A stretch of DNA of 64,000 nucleotides from Sinomonas sp. ASV486. GTDB taxonomy: Bacteria; Actinomycetota; Actinomycetes; Actinomycetales; Micrococcaceae. The stretch spans positions 160,543 through 224,542 of the forward strand of contig NZ_JAVFJK010000008.1 of assembly GCF_030908215.1 (NCBI RefSeq), in the 5' to 3' direction. The notes below the pieces were generated by a model. That model saw nothing but the letters and a program-made list of their open reading frames with translations. It had not been told where the DNA came from and searched no databases. A program made the translations under genes and the position numbers. This document shows positions 18,038 to 27,287 of this stretch, in pieces; position 1 is the stretch's first letter, and the number at the start of each line of letters is the position of its first letter.

Positions 18038-18599
18038 GAACCCACGCTCCCCGCATGGCCGACATGCTAGGCTCCTCGGGCGCGACTGGGGGGACCGGAA
18101 CGGTCTTCCCAAGTGTGAGGTCAACGACCCAGTTCCAGCGCTCGGACAGGCGATGGGCTGGATTGACGTCACAGAACTCAATGGCGCCACTAGTCATCAC
18201 TCCTTCAGCAGTGAAGGAGCTGATGCTCTTGTAACCCATATAGGTCGGACGACCCTTGGCGGGAGGCTCGGGGGAAATAGCCTCGTCATCCGACATCGGC
18301 GGGACGGTTTCGTCCACCGGATAAGCGGCAAGCTGCAGCCGGTAGCCTGCCGCTCGCAAGAACCGGGCCAACGTCGACACGCGAACGTTCCCATCGCCAT
18401 TTACGACTTGGGAAACGCGACCGTCAGTTATGTCTAACAGCTCTGCCAGCTTGTTCTGACGAGTCCCCGAGGCTTCCATAGCTTCGTTAATCAGCGAAAC
18501 AGCTTCGATGGCAGCATCGGCCGCAGCGGCGTGCAGAGGACTCTCGAGCTCAAGCCGCTCCGCCAGAGACAGTGTCCCGTTCTTCTTGCTCCTGGTCAT
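18030..18599 (-). CDS. HigA-like antitoxin with long C-terminal extension
   Basis: 189 residues. The central XRE-type helix-turn-helix is clear (TRQNKLAELLDITDGRVSQVVNGDG and on to LARFLRAAGYRLQL, about 46-90). It is followed by a roughly 95-residue extension with several Trp residues (ERWNWVVDL, RGAWVHV). Typical HigA antitoxins are near 100 residues. In TAC systems the antitoxin has an aggregation-prone C-terminal chaperone-addiction segment recognised by the SecB-like partner, and the extension is a good candidate for that. Its start lies 50 nt inside the toxin gene. It presumably represses its own operon. Confidence 0.78.
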   Translation of the reverse strand: MTRSKKNGTLSLAERLELESPLHAAAADAAIEAVSLINEAMEASGTRQNKLAELLDITDGRVSQVVNGDGNVRVSTLARFLRAAGYRLQLAAYPVDETVPPMSDDEAISPEPPAKGRPTYMGYKSISSFTAEGVMTSGAIEFCDVNPAHRLSERWNWVVDLTLGKTVPVPPVAPEEPSMSAMRGAWVHV

Positions 18600-19095
18600 G
18601 TGCCAGATCCTCCTTCCTTACTTGCTTCGCTAAAGTGATGTGTTCCGGCTGATGGAGCTTCTCAAACGCGGTAGTGAGTCGAAGAAACTCTAAGAAGTCG
18701 TCAGGCCAAGGACGCGTCGTCCACGGACCGTAGGACTCCCGATCAATCAGAGGATCATAGTGACCTGAGCCGTCTGTGTCGTAGAACGAGATGCGCAAGT
18801 TCGCATGTTTCAGCTCCCAAATACCGTCTCGCAACTGGTTGTAGGAGTCCTTGTGAATCGGCTTCCCGGTCCTCGCCAGCTTCTGCGCTGCCCGAAGGAA
18901 CCAGTGGTAGCAGCTGACCTGCTCATCGGGAGCCAGTTCCTCCTTTGCCTCCATCGGCCACTTCCCCTCGCTCAGGTCCTCCAGAAACGTGGTGACCGGA
19001 GACGAGAGGTCTGCACGTACCGCACACTCCAAGGTGAAGCACGCACCTGATGCGACTACTGTGCGCTGAACTTTAGTCAATTGTAAACCCCCCAC
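18550..19095 (-). CDS. RelE/HigB-superfamily toxin (Gp49-like)
   Basis: 181 residues as read from GTG 19095; TTG at 19080, with a G-rich Shine-Dalgarno-like run upstream, is an equally good start. The core fits phage Gp49/HigB toxins: DGIWELKHANLRISFYDTDG is the central strand pair, and TAFEKLHQPEHITLAKQVRKEDL matches the family's C-terminal helix. Such toxins cut mRNA on the ribosome. It is the first gene of the cassette, ahead of antitoxin and SecB-like chaperone. GC is clearly lower than the chromosome average, pointing to transfer. A TATTAT -10-like box lies near 19145 upstream. Confidence 0.72.
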   Translation of the reverse strand: MGGLQLTKVQRTVVASGACFTLECAVRADLSSPVTTFLEDLSEGKWPMEAKEELAPDEQVSCYHWFLRAAQKLARTGKPIHKDSYNQLRDGIWELKHANLRISFYDTDGSGHYDPLIDRESYGPWTTRPWPDDFLEFLRLTTAFEKLHQPEHITLAKQVRKEDLAHDQEQEERDTVSGGAA

Positions 19096-19247
19096 GAGCT
19101 TGCTCTGATCGCTCCCCGTCAGGAGGCTCAGGTGATCGACATAATAGACTAGGCCTCAACACGTCCGCATCAGTCGGCCGAGCGACGCCCGCCCTCCACC
19201 CAGAGATCCTCTAACCGGCGTAACGCTTGCCAGCAAGGGCTCAGGGG

Positions 19248-20357
19248 CTACTTCTTCTGAGGAGACGTTGTATTGTGACGGAACTCGACCACGTCGCCGT
19301 CGGCCATGACGTAGTCCTTGCCCTCGATCCGGACCTTGCCACGGGACTTGGCCTCGGCCATCGAGCCGGCGTCGACGAGGTCCTCGAAATGGACCACCTC
19401 GGCCTTGATGAAGCCGCGCTGGAAGTCCGTGTGGATCACCCCGGCCGCCATCGGCGCCGTGTCACCTCGGTGGATGGTCCACGCGCGGGTCTCCTTGGGG
19501 CCGGCGGTGAGGTAGGTCTGGAGCCCGAGAGTATGGAAGCCGACGCGCGCGAGCTGGTCGAGGCCCGACTCGTCCTGGCCGTTCATCTCGAGCATCTCGC
19601 GGGCCTCCTCCTCGGACAGCTCCACGAGGTCGGACTCGAGCTTCGCGTCAAGGAAGATCGCGTCCGCGGGCGCCACGAGAGCGCGGAGCTCCTCCTGCTT
19701 CTCGGGGCTCGTGAGGATGCCCTCGTCCGCGTTGAAGACGTAGATGAACGGCTTCGCGGTGAGGAGGTTGAGCTCCTTGAGGTGCTCCATGTCGAGCTTG
19801 TCCGAAGCGATGGACGAGAAGATCGTGTCGCCACGCTCGAGGACCTTCTGGGCGGCCTCGATCGCGGCGAGCTCGGCGGCGTCGCGCTTCTTGATCTTGA
19901 CTTCCTTCTCGACGCGCGGAAGGGCCTTCTCGATCGTCTGGAGGTCGGCGAGGATGAGTTCGGTGTTGATGGTCTCCATGTCGGAGCGTGGGTCGACCTT
20001 GCCGTCCACGTGCACCACGTCCGGATCGTCGAAGACTCGGATGACCTGCGCGATGGCCTGGGCCTCGCGGATGTTGGCGAGGAACTGGTTGCCCAGGCCC
20101 TCGCCCTCGGAGGCGCCCTTGACGATGCCTGCGATGTCGACGAAGGAGACGGTCGCGGGGAGGATCCTCGCGCTGCCGAAGATCTCCGCGAGCTTGTCCA
20201 GGCGCGGGTCCGGGAGGCTCACCACACCGACGTTCGGCTCGATCGTCGCGAACGGATAGTTCGCCGCGAGGACCTGGTTGCGGGTCAGTGCGTTGAAGAG
20301 CGTCGACTTGCCGACGTTGGGGAGACCGACGATTCCGATAGTGAGAGCCACGGTCAT
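19248..20357 (-). CDS. ychF: Redox-regulated ATPase YchF (OBG family)
   Basis: P-loop NTPase of the OBG family that binds ATP and ribosomes, 369 residues. G1 is [16 protein letters not shown]3 is [21 protein letters not shown], and the altered G4 that favours ATP is in FIYVFNADE. The C-terminal TGS-like domain ends [11 protein letters not shown]. It is the first conserved chromosomal gene to the right of the island; its 3' end lies 153 bp from the toxin start. Confidence 0.96.
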   Translation of the reverse strand: MTVALTIGIVGLPNVGKSTLFNALTRNQVLAANYPFATIEPNVGVVSLPDPRLDKLAEIFGSARILPATVSFVDIAGIVKGASEGEGLGNQFLANIREAQAIAQVIRVFDDPDVVHVDGKVDPRSDMETINTELILADLQTIEKALPRVEKEVKIKKRDAAELAAIEAAQKVLERGDTIFSSIASDKLDMEHLKELNLLTAKPFIYVFNADEGILTSPEKQEELRALVAPADAIFLDAKLESDLVELSEEEAREMLEMNGQDESGLDQLARVGFHTLGLQTYLTAGPKETRAWTIHRGDTAPMAAGVIHTDFQRGFIKAEVVHFEDLVDAGSMAEAKSRGKVRIEGKDYVMADGDVVEFRHNTTSPQKK

Positions 20358-20414
20358 CCATCATACCGGCGGGCATCTCCCAGAAATGTCAGAGCCGCGT
20401 GCGAGTGTGAGCAC

Positions 20415-21734
20415 ATGGACGGTACACAGATTCTCGTGATGGTGCTGGTAGCGCTGCTCGCGCTCGTGGTGGGGTGGTTGGCAGGCGCTGGCTGGGCGCG
20501 GCGGCGGGAGACGCACGACGGCGCGGGCCTCCCTGCGCTGCAGTCGCGCCTCGCGTCGGCGGAGGCGGCGCTTGCCGCGGCGACGGCGGAGCGTGACCTT
20601 CTCGTGCGGCAGAACGCCGCCCTGACGTCAATGGACGAGCAGGAGAACACCGTCCTGCATGCCCTGGCCCCTGTGGCAGAGAAGCTGAACGCGGTGCAGC
20701 ACGCCGTCGCCGTGCTCGAAAGGGACCGAGTCGAGCAGTTCGGGCAGCTGTCCCAGCAGCTCCGGGAGGCGCGCGCCTCCGATGCCGCCGTGCTCCAGTC
20801 CGCCCACACGATCACCGCCGCGCTGGCCAACAACTCCTCGCGTGGTACGTGGGGCGAGGTCCAGCTGCGCCGCGTGGTCGAGGCCGCAGGCATGCTCGAT
20901 CGGGTGGACTTCGCGGAGCAGGTCTCAACGTCCGGGGACACTGGTGCGGTGCGGCCGGACCTCGTAGTGCTGCTTCCCGGCGGGAAGCAGATCGTGGTGG
21001 ATTCCAAGGTCCCCCTGGGGGCCTACCTCAAGGCACAGGAGCATGCGCAGGACCAGAGCTCATCCGGAGTCGAGCAGCGGGACCGGCACCTCGCGGAGCA
21101 TGCCAAGGCCGTGCGCGCCCACGTGGACGCCCTCGCGTCGAAGAAGTACTGGGAGGCAGTGGGCGCAAGCCCGGAGCTCGTGGTGTGCTTCCTGCCGGCC
21201 GAGTCGTTCCTCGCGGAGGCACTCCGGGCCGACGCAGGCCTCCTGGACTACGCGTTCTCGCGGAACGTGGCCCTCGCCTCCCCCGCGACACTGATGGCGC
21301 TCCTGAAGGGTGTGGCGTTCGGGTGGCGTCAGGAGCTGCTCACCGAGAACGCCCGCGAGCTCTTCGACCTCTCCCAGCAGCTCTACGGGCGCCTGAGCAC
21401 GATGGGTGGCCATGTGGCCCGGCTCGGGGCCTCGCTCAAGGGATCCGTGGAGCGATACAACGCGTTTATCGGCGCCCTCGAGTCGCGCGTACTGCCGACG
21501 GCACGCCGTATCAGCTCGCTTGATCTCGGCGCTCCCGAAACCCTGCCGGAGCTGCCGCCTGTCGAGACGACACCGAGAGTCCTCTCCGCAAGCGAGCTCC
21601 TCGACGAGCAGATGTGGAAGGACAACGGAATCAGTACCCTGCCCGGCACGCTGGGCGGGACCTCCGCAAGCGGTATCGCCGAGTCTCGCGACTCGGCGGG
21701 CCATTCCGACGGGCCCCGGCGCCACTCGGCCTGA
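20415..21734 (+). CDS. rmuC: DNA recombination protein RmuC
   Basis: 439 residues from ATG 20415, divergent from ychF. An N-terminal membrane helix (ILVMVLVALLALVVGWLAGA) is followed by a coiled coil of Ala/Glu/Gln-rich repeats and then the RmuC nuclease-like domain: NNSSRGTWGEVQLRRVVEAAGM, RPDLVVLLPGGKQIVVDSKVPL and ASPATLMALLKGVAFGW. RmuC limits inversion at short inverted repeats in E. coli. Its 3' neighbourhood here is full of inverted and tandem repeats, probably coincidentally. Confidence 0.93.
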   Translation: MDGTQILVMVLVALLALVVGWLAGAGWARRRETHDGAGLPALQSRLASAEAALAAATAERDLLVRQNAALTSMDEQENTVLHALAPVAEKLNAVQHAVAVLERDRVEQFGQLSQQLREARASDAAVLQSAHTITAALANNSSRGTWGEVQLRRVVEAAGMLDRVDFAEQVSTSGDTGAVRPDLVVLLPGGKQIVVDSKVPLGAYLKAQEHAQDQSSSGVEQRDRHLAEHAKAVRAHVDALASKKYWEAVGASPELVVCFLPAESFLAEALRADAGLLDYAFSRNVALASPATLMALLKGVAFGWRQELLTENARELFDLSQQLYGRLSTMGGHVARLGASLKGSVERYNAFIGALESRVLPTARRISSLDLGAPETLPELPPVETTPRVLSASELLDEQMWKDNGISTLPGTLGGTSASGIAESRDSAGHSDGPRRHSA

Positions 21735-21949
21735 ACCGGCCCACCATCGAGCCACGCCAAGATCGGGCCTTGTGACGCCGAGATCGAGGTGCGAGCGGCT
21801 CTCGAGATCGGGGCCCTTCTCCGCGGGGAGAATCTCCCTGGCCCGGCGTTGGAACGAGGCCGTTTTGGTCCGGTGGCGCTCATTTGGGACACTTCACGCG
21901 GAGAAGGGCGCTTCCGGTTGGCGACAACCCGATGTGGGGCACCCCGACG

Positions 21950-22069
21950 GCCAAAGCGCAGTGCGGCCGTAGCCGGGAAGTGCGCTTGAGTGGCGCTTGT
22001 CCGCTACCGCCGCACTGCGATACGTGCTTGGCGGCATTGGGGACGCTGGAGGGGAATAGTCGCGAACGG
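21950..22069 (+). repeat. Palindromic 120-bp intergenic element, copy 1
   Basis: About 97% identical to the copy 224 bp downstream. It contains a long inverted repeat: CGCAGTGCGGCCGTAGC (21957-21973) pairs with 22003-22019 with one mismatch around a 29-nt loop that itself has a weaker dyad. No open frame looks coding. It could be a MITE/REP-like palindrome or specify a structured RNA. Confidence 0.7.
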
Positions 22070-22173
22070 CGGACAAGCAACGACGATCGGGGCACACAGG
22101 CCCCGATCGCGGCATATCGAGACCCGACCTTGGCGACACGCCGGGTGACCCCCGAAGTGGGGGCGCACCGACA

Positions 22174-22293
22174 GCCAAAGCGCAGTGCGGCCGTAGCGGG
22201 AAAGTGCGCTTGAGTGGCGCTTGTCCGCTACCGTCGCACTGCGGTACGTGCTTGGCGGCATTGGGGACGCTGGAGGGGAATAGTCGCGAACGG
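22174..22293 (+). repeat. Palindromic 120-bp intergenic element, copy 2
   Basis: Direct repeat of the element at 21950-22069; arms at 22181-22197 and 22227-22243 pair with two mismatches. The right arm differs from copy 1 at one position inside the stem. Both copies are followed by a related GACGATCGGGG segment, with a short indel between them. It lies directly before the 21-bp tandem array. Confidence 0.7.
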
Positions 22294-22315
22294 GGGACGA
22301 TCGGGGCGCACGGGC

Positions 22316-22672
22316 CCGGATCTCGGCGGCACACGCGGCGACCTCGCACGCACACCGGGCGACCTCGGCGGCACACGCGGCGACCTCGCGCCCACACCGC
22401 ATGACCTCGCGCCCAAACCGGATGACCTCGCGCCCACACCCGGCGACCTCAGCGACACACGGGGTGACCTCGCGCCCACACCCGGCGACCTCAGCGACAC
22501 ACGGGGTGACCTCGCACCCACACCCGGCGACCTCAGCGACACACGGGGTGACCTCGCACCCACACCCGGCGACCTCAGCGGCACACGGGGTGACCTCGCA
22601 CGCACACCGGGCGACCTCAGCGACACACGGGGTGACCTCGCGCCCAGGCCGGATGACCTCGGCGGAGGGAAA
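22316..22672 (+). repeat. 21-bp tandem repeat array (17 units)
   Basis: Seventeen head-to-tail 21-bp units, core GGCGACCTCAGCGACACACG or GGTGACCTCGCRCCCACACC. In the centre (22442-22567) two unit types alternate as three nearly perfect 42-bp repeats; outer units are degenerate. Because 21 is a multiple of three, all six frames are open: one plus frame reads as heptapeptides GDLAPTP/GDLSDTR, one minus frame as SLRSPGV/GARSPRV. No start with a ribosome site is evident on either strand and the array lies between convergent 3' ends, so I call it non-coding. The full gap 21735-22683 holds no recognised gene. Confidence 0.8.
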
Positions 22673-22683
22673 CGAGGGACGGG

Positions 22684-23769
22684 TCAGCTCTGGGGTCGCT
22701 GGCCGCGGCCGCCGAGGCCGCGGCTCGAATCGCCCGCTTCCTTGAGTGTCGCGCGCAGCTCCTTGGGGAGCGAGAACAGGATGTCCTCGTCGGCAGTGAC
22801 GACCTCTTCCACGGTTCCGTACCCGTACTCCGCAGCGAGGCGCAGGACGTCCTGGACAAGGACCTCAGGCACCGAAGCCCCTGAGGTCAGGCCGATCGTC
22901 GAGACTCCCTCGAACCAGGACTCGTCGACCTCGTTGGCGAAGTCGACCCGGTGCGAAGCCTTGGCACCGTACTCGAGGGCGACCTCCATGAGGCGCACGG
23001 AGTTCGAGGAGTTCGCCGAGCCGACGACGATGACGAGATCTGCCTGAGGGGCAATCTTCTTGATGGCCGCCTGGCGGTTGGACGTGGCGTAGCAGATGTC
23101 GTCGCTGGGTGGGTCCTGCAGATTCGGGAAGCGCTCGCGCAGCCGGCGCACGGTCTCCATGGTCTCGTCAACCGAGAGGGTGGTCTGGGAGAGCCAGATG
23201 AGCTTGTCAGGGTCCTTGACCCGGATCGTGTCTGCCTCTTCGGGCGAGTTCACGATCTGGGTGTTCTCGGGGGCCTCGCCGTACGTGCCTTCGACTTCCT
23301 CATGGCCCTCGTGACCGATGAGGAGGATCTCGTAGTCGTCCTTCGCGAAGCGCACGGCCTCGCGGTGCACCTTGGTCACGAGCGGGCACGTCGCGTCGAT
23401 GGTGCGCAGCCCACGGTCCTCAGCGGAGCGCACGACGGCGGGACTCACCCCGTGCGCCGAGAACACCACGAGGGCGCCCTCAGGAACCTCATCCGTCTCG
23501 TCCACGAAGATCGCGCCGCGCTCCTCGAGGGTCTCGACGACGTGGCGGTTGTGGACGATCTGCTTGCGCACGTAGATGGGCGCGCCGTAGTGCTCAAGCG
23601 CCTTCTCGACCGCGATGACGGCCCGGTCGACGCCGGCGCAGTAGCCACGCGGCGCAGCGAGGAGGACCTTCTTCGCACCGGCCACCGGAGCGGCCGCCGC
23701 CACGTGCTCAGGTGTGCGGCGGCGCCGCGGAACCGTGGGCATAGACAGGGAAACGGGGGTGGCGGTCAT
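22684..23769 (-). CDS. ispH: 4-hydroxy-3-methylbut-2-enyl diphosphate reductase
   Basis: Last enzyme of the MEP isoprenoid pathway, an iron-sulfur protein that converts HMBPP to IPP and DMAPP; 361 residues. The three cluster-ligating cysteines are in [23 protein letters not shown] and [16 protein letters not shown] and SANSSNS are the substrate-binding motifs. The first 30 residues (Pro/Arg/Ala-rich) precede the conserved start, so translation may begin later than ATG 23769. A Ser/Arg/Gly-rich tail follows the domain. Confidence 0.96.
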   Translation of the reverse strand: MTATPVSLSMPTVPRRRRTPEHVAAAAPVAGAKKVLLAAPRGYCAGVDRAVIAVEKALEHYGAPIYVRKQIVHNRHVVETLEERGAIFVDETDEVPEGALVVFSAHGVSPAVVRSAEDRGLRTIDATCPLVTKVHREAVRFAKDDYEILLIGHEGHEEVEGTYGEAPENTQIVNSPEEADTIRVKDPDKLIWLSQTTLSVDETMETVRRLRERFPNLQDPPSDDICYATSNRQAAIKKIAPQADLVIVVGSANSSNSVRLMEVALEYGAKASHRVDFANEVDESWFEGVSTIGLTSGASVPEVLVQDVLRLAAEYGYGTVEEVVTADEDILFSLPKELRATLKEAGDSSRGLGGRGQRPQS

Positions 23770-23778
23770 GGTCCCATG

Positions 23779-24609
23779 CTACCGGCGTGCGGCGGCGCGC
23801 CTTCTCCGGACCCCGGCCACGAAGGAAAGCACCAGGCACACAACGCCGGCAATGGCGACAGCCCCGGTCCACGGCATGAAGGAATCGGAGAAGAGTGGCC
23901 CAAGGCGGCGGGCGAAGACCGAGGCCACGGTTCCCGCGCCGCCTTGGCCCCCGGCGAACATCGATGCGAGGAACGTTCCGGCCGCAAGGAGCGCGGCGAC
24001 CAGAAGCAGTCCCAGGCCGGCCCAGCCGAGGGCTACCCCACGGCGTCGTGCGAAGAGCAGGCCGAGCACGAATGCGAACACTGCGCCAAGGCTCAGGGGA
24101 ACCGCGAGGCGCCCCGCATCCTGCATCACGGTAAGCCAAGAGCGCTGCTGCGCCGTGCCTACCGGGACCTCGATGCTCGGGGCCTCACCGAGGCTCACTC
24201 CCAGCGACGAGCCCATCCGGGCGAGCATCACACCGGCCAGCGGCCGCAGTTCGAGCGTGAATCCGGTCGTGGCAGTGACCGCGGAGAAGTTAAGCCGATG
24301 GCTCTCCCGCACGGCCTCATCCCACGCGGCAGGATACCCGGGGTCTGTGGTGAGTGAGGTCACAATTCCCTTGGCCAGCCCCGTCGCGGCCGGCTGGAGC
24401 GCGGCAGGGACGTTGGACGCTGACACGACAGTCGAGGCGAGCGAGGTGCCCAGTGCGGTCTGGAACTCCGCGTCATTGCGCAGAGGCTCGAGCAGGTGAA
24501 CGAAGCCACCCTCGTCGACCACGTTGCGGTCGATCCAGAGCGACGGGACGGCAGCCCCCGTAAGCAGCACGGCGAGCAGGATGGACAGCGCGGAGAGGAC
24601 GGTTCTCAT
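23779..24609 (-). CDS. Hypothetical membrane protein
   Basis: 276 residues. An N-terminal hydrophobic segment (LSALSILLAVLLTGAAVPSLW) leads into an extracytoplasmic region of about 140 residues. Three further membrane helices follow (about 165-185, 195-220 and 245-268) and a basic tail VRRRRAAARR. No family is recognised with certainty. It lies 9 bp upstream of ispH on the same strand and so is probably co-transcribed. Confidence 0.8.
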   Translation of the reverse strand: MRTVLSALSILLAVLLTGAAVPSLWIDRNVVDEGGFVHLLEPLRNDAEFQTALGTSLASTVVSASNVPAALQPAATGLAKGIVTSLTTDPGYPAAWDEAVRESHRLNFSAVTATTGFTLELRPLAGVMLARMGSSLGVSLGEAPSIEVPVGTAQQRSWLTVMQDAGRLAVPLSLGAVFAFVLGLLFARRRGVALGWAGLGLLLVAALLAAGTFLASMFAGGQGGAGTVASVFARRLGPLFSDSFMPWTGAVAIAGVVCLVLSFVAGVRRRRAAARR

Positions 24610-24708
24610 GGACTTCCCGGGGTCGGCAACCTGACCATCGTAGCCGTGGGCGCTTGAGCGCGGCTGGACAATGGCCGGGATGTCGGAGGGGCGTGGTAAG
24701 CCTTGACT

Positions 24709-26127
24709 ATGGTGGCTGCGATGGATGAGACCACAGATGGGGACCCGGGCCCTGTGGGCCAGGACGTGTCTGGCACAGACCCGTCCGGCACAGACGTGCC
24801 CGATAGCGGCGCGGGTGCGGACCCGCGGGGCGCGTCAACGCTTCCCGAGCGAGCCTCGGACACGACGCCCGAGAATCCGTGGCCCCTGCATGTGCTCTCC
24901 CGCAAGCTCAAGGAACACATCGAGCGTTCCCCGCAGGTGTGGATCGAGGGCCAGGTTATCGAGATGAACCGGCGGGGCCAGACCGCCTACCTGACGCTGC
25001 GGGACGTCGACGCCGAGATCTCGCTGCCAGCGTCTGCGTGGGGCACCGTCATGGCACGGCTGCGGGAGCCTATCCAGCGCGGCTCCCGCGTGGTGGCCCT
25101 CGTCAAGCCCGAGATGTGGCTCAAGACCGGCAGGCTGAGCATGGCCGTGCGTGACATGCGGCCGGTGGGCCTCGGCGACCTGCTGGCGCGCATCGAGAAC
25201 CTCCGGCAGGCCCTGGGCGCCGAGGGCCTCTTCGCCGACGAGCGCAAGAAGGCCCTGCCGCTGCTCCCGCACCGGATCGGCCTCATCACCGGTCGGGACT
25301 CGGACGCCGAGAAGGACGTCCTCCGGAATGCCGCCCTGCGCTGGCCGGCCGTGGCCTTCGAGGTTCGCGAGGTGGCCGTGCAGGGCAGCAGTGCCGTCTC
25401 CGAGGTCCTGGCAGCCCTGCGGGAGCTCGATGCCCACCCCGAGGTGGATGTCATCGTGATTGCCCGCGGCGGTGGATCGATGGAAGACCTGCTGCCGTTC
25501 AGCAACGAAGCGCTCATCCGTGCCGTCTCGGAGGCCAGCACCCCCGTGGTCAGCGCGATCGGCCACGAGGCGGACCGGCCGATCCTCGACGACGTCGCGG
25601 ACCTGCGCGCCTCGACGCCCACGGACGCCGCCAAGCGGATCGTGCCTGACGTGGCCGAGGAGCTCCTGAGGGTCAGGCAGTGCCGGGACCGCATCGACCG
25701 GCAGGTGCGGCTGTTCGTCGAGCGGGAGTCGGAGCGCCTCGCCTCCATCCGGACTCGCCCGGTGCTCGCGTCGCCGCAGACATTCGTCGAGGTCCGGCAC
25801 GAGGAACTCGAGCGGCTGCGGGTCAGGTCGCACGCCGCGGTGAGCGGCGCCGTCGTGCGTGCGGCCGACGCCGTGGCGCACCTGCGCGCCCAGATCCGCG
25901 CCCTCTCGCCGCAGCAGACGCTCGACCGCGGCTACTCGGTGGTGCAGCTCCTCGACGGCCCGGGCGCGGCCGTCATCCGTTCCCCCCAGGACGCACCCTC
26001 CGGTACCGCCCTCCGCGTCCGCCTGGCCCGCGGGACCATCGCGGCGCGCTCCGAGGGCCAGCTCCCCGACATCACGCACCGTGACGACACGACCACCCTC
26101 TCCCACGAAGGATCAGCACATGCCTGA
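24709..26127 (+). CDS. xseA: Exodeoxyribonuclease VII large subunit
   Basis: Catalytic subunit of exonuclease VII, which degrades single-stranded DNA with XseB. The N-terminal OB domain is [22 protein letters not shown]; the catalytic domain carries [36 protein letters not shown] and [27 protein letters not shown] Ser/Asp/Gly/Thr-rich stretch of about 50 residues precedes the OB domain. Starts at TTG 24703, ATG 24709 or ATG 24721 are all possible; 24709 is given. It overlaps xseB by 8 nt. Confidence 0.95.
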   Translation: MVAAMDETTDGDPGPVGQDVSGTDPSGTDVPDSGAGADPRGASTLPERASDTTPENPWPLHVLSRKLKEHIERSPQVWIEGQVIEMNRRGQTAYLTLRDVDAEISLPASAWGTVMARLREPIQRGSRVVALVKPEMWLKTGRLSMAVRDMRPVGLGDLLARIENLRQALGAEGLFADERKKALPLLPHRIGLITGRDSDAEKDVLRNAALRWPAVAFEVREVAVQGSSAVSEVLAALRELDAHPEVDVIVIARGGGSMEDLLPFSNEALIRAVSEASTPVVSAIGHEADRPILDDVADLRASTPTDAAKRIVPDVAEELLRVRQCRDRIDRQVRLFVERESERLASIRTRPVLASPQTFVEVRHEELERLRVRSHAAVSGAVVRAADAVAHLRAQIRALSPQQTLDRGYSVVQLLDGPGAAVIRSPQDAPSGTALRVRLARGTIAARSEGQLPDITHRDDTTTLSHEGSAHA

Positions 26128-26368
26128 GAAGACGCAGGAAACGTTCGAGAACCTCAGCTACGAGGAGGCCCGCGAACAGCTGGTCGGCGTCGTCTCGCGG
26201 CTCGAGGCCGGCGGGGTGAGCCTCGAGGAGTCGCTCGCGCTGTGGGAACGGGGCGAGGCACTCGCCTCCCGGTGCGAGGAGTGGCTCGAGGGCGCACGAC
26301 GGCGCCTCGACGCCGCCCGCGGGAACGGCGCCTCCACGGGGTCGGGGGCAGGTACCCCCGGAGACTGA
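26120..26368 (+). CDS. xseB: Exodeoxyribonuclease VII small subunit
   Basis: 82 residues, translationally coupled to xseA with GAAGGA 7 nt before its ATG. The core [20 protein letters not shown] and on to [23 protein letters not shown] is the XseB helical pair that packs on the large subunit. A short Gly/Ser/Thr tail follows. Confidence 0.95.
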   Translation: MPEKTQETFENLSYEEAREQLVGVVSRLEAGGVSLEESLALWERGEALASRCEEWLEGARRRLDAARGNGASTGSGAGTPGD

Positions 26369-26383
26369 GGGCGCGCCCCGCCG

Positions 26384-27247
26384 TCAGCTCGCGGCGAGGA
26401 GCTTCCTCTGCTCCTCGATGTCGAACGCGGGAGCGGGCCATTGGGGGTCCATCCGCTCGAGCGCCGCGACGAGGAGTTCCTGGACCACGAGCCGCGCGTA
26501 CCACTTGTTGTCGGCGGGCACCACGTACCACGGCGCGTAGGGGGCGCTCGTACGCTCGATCGCGATCTGATATGCCTCCATGTAGGAGTCCCAGAGTCTG
26601 CGCTCAGAGAGATCGCCAGGGTTGTACTTCCAGTACTTGGTGGGGTCGTCGAGGCGGGCAGTGAGGCGCCGCCCCTGCTCCTCCTTGCTGATGTGCAGCA
26701 TCACCTTGATGATCTCGGTGCCCGACGCGTGGAGGTGTGCCTCGAAGTCCTGGATCGCCGAATAGCGGCGCTCGAGCTCGTCGGCATCCGCCCAGCCGTG
26801 CACACGGTGGATCAGGACATCCTCATAGTGCGAGCGGTCAAAGCAGCCCAGCATGCCGGGCCCTGGAAGCTGCTTCTCGACGCGCCAGAGGAAGTCGTGC
26901 TTCTTCTCCTCGTCGGTCGGGCTCTTGAACGCGGCGAGCTGGACGCCCTGGACGTCCACGGCACCGACCACATGGCTGATCATGCCGCCCTTGCCCGCGG
27001 TGTCCATCGCCTGGAGGATCAGGAGGATCGAGCGGGAGCCCCCGCCCTTGCCCTCGGCGAAGAGCCTCTCCTGGAGGTCCGCGAGGTGGGGGTCGCGCTG
27101 GGTGAGCATCGCCTCACCTTCAGACTTGCCGGCCGCGAAGCCCGCCGTGGCGGCCGTGTCGAGGTCCGCGAGCCTGAAACCGGGTCGGACCACGAGGAAG
27201 TCCTCCGGCGCCTCGCTGAAACCGTGCCCTGCCTTGCGCTTGCCCAT
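26384..27247 (-). CDS. ppk2: Polyphosphate kinase 2 family protein
   Basis: Cytosolic PPK2-type phosphotransferase that moves phosphate between polyphosphate and nucleotides; 287 residues, the single-domain size. Walker A is QAMDTAGKGGM, the second conserved motif is GCFDRSHYEDVL, and the lid region is DDPTKYWKYNPGDLSERRLW. Which nucleotide (AMP, ADP or GDP) it uses cannot be told reliably. Convergent with xseB. Confidence 0.92.
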   Translation of the reverse strand: MGKRKAGHGFSEAPEDFLVVRPGFRLADLDTAATAGFAAGKSEGEAMLTQRDPHLADLQERLFAEGKGGGSRSILLILQAMDTAGKGGMISHVVGAVDVQGVQLAAFKSPTDEEKKHDFLWRVEKQLPGPGMLGCFDRSHYEDVLIHRVHGWADADELERRYSAIQDFEAHLHASGTEIIKVMLHISKEEQGRRLTARLDDPTKYWKYNPGDLSERRLWDSYMEAYQIAIERTSAPYAPWYVVPADNKWYARLVVQELLVAALERMDPQWPAPAFDIEEQRKLLAAS

Positions 27248-27287
27248 GCGGCCCCTTCGCTGCGCGCCTCCGGGGCGAGCACCCCGG

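Larger units (their letters stand above)
10427..19172. mobile_element. Putative phage satellite / mini-prophage carrying a capsid gene and a TAC module
   Basis: This 8.7-kb block sits between the phosphoketolase side and ychF. On the plus strand it holds a large serine recombinase, an AlpA-like HTH gene, coupled small ORFs, a DnaB-N/RecA-type ATPase, an iteron field and an HK97-type major capsid gene. A zinc-ribbon gene and a three-gene toxin-antitoxin-chaperone cassette are on the minus strand. Portal, terminase, prohead protease and tail genes are absent, so it could not make virions alone. Ends are uncertain: the coordinates use an 8-bp identity CCGCATCA at 10427-10434 and 19165-19172, which might be the shared core of serine-integrase sites but could be chance. 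The mobile part may instead stop at the terminator at 17573. Confidence 0.6.

Noticed and set aside
22316..22672. CRISPR array
   Set aside because: Repeats are directly adjacent with no unique spacers, the unit is too short, and no cas genes are present.
22214..23047. Plus-strand frame encoding GDLAPTP-type heptad repeats
   Set aside because: No ribosome site at its start, it runs antisense into ispH, and the 21-bp period keeps every frame open, so openness is not evidence of coding.
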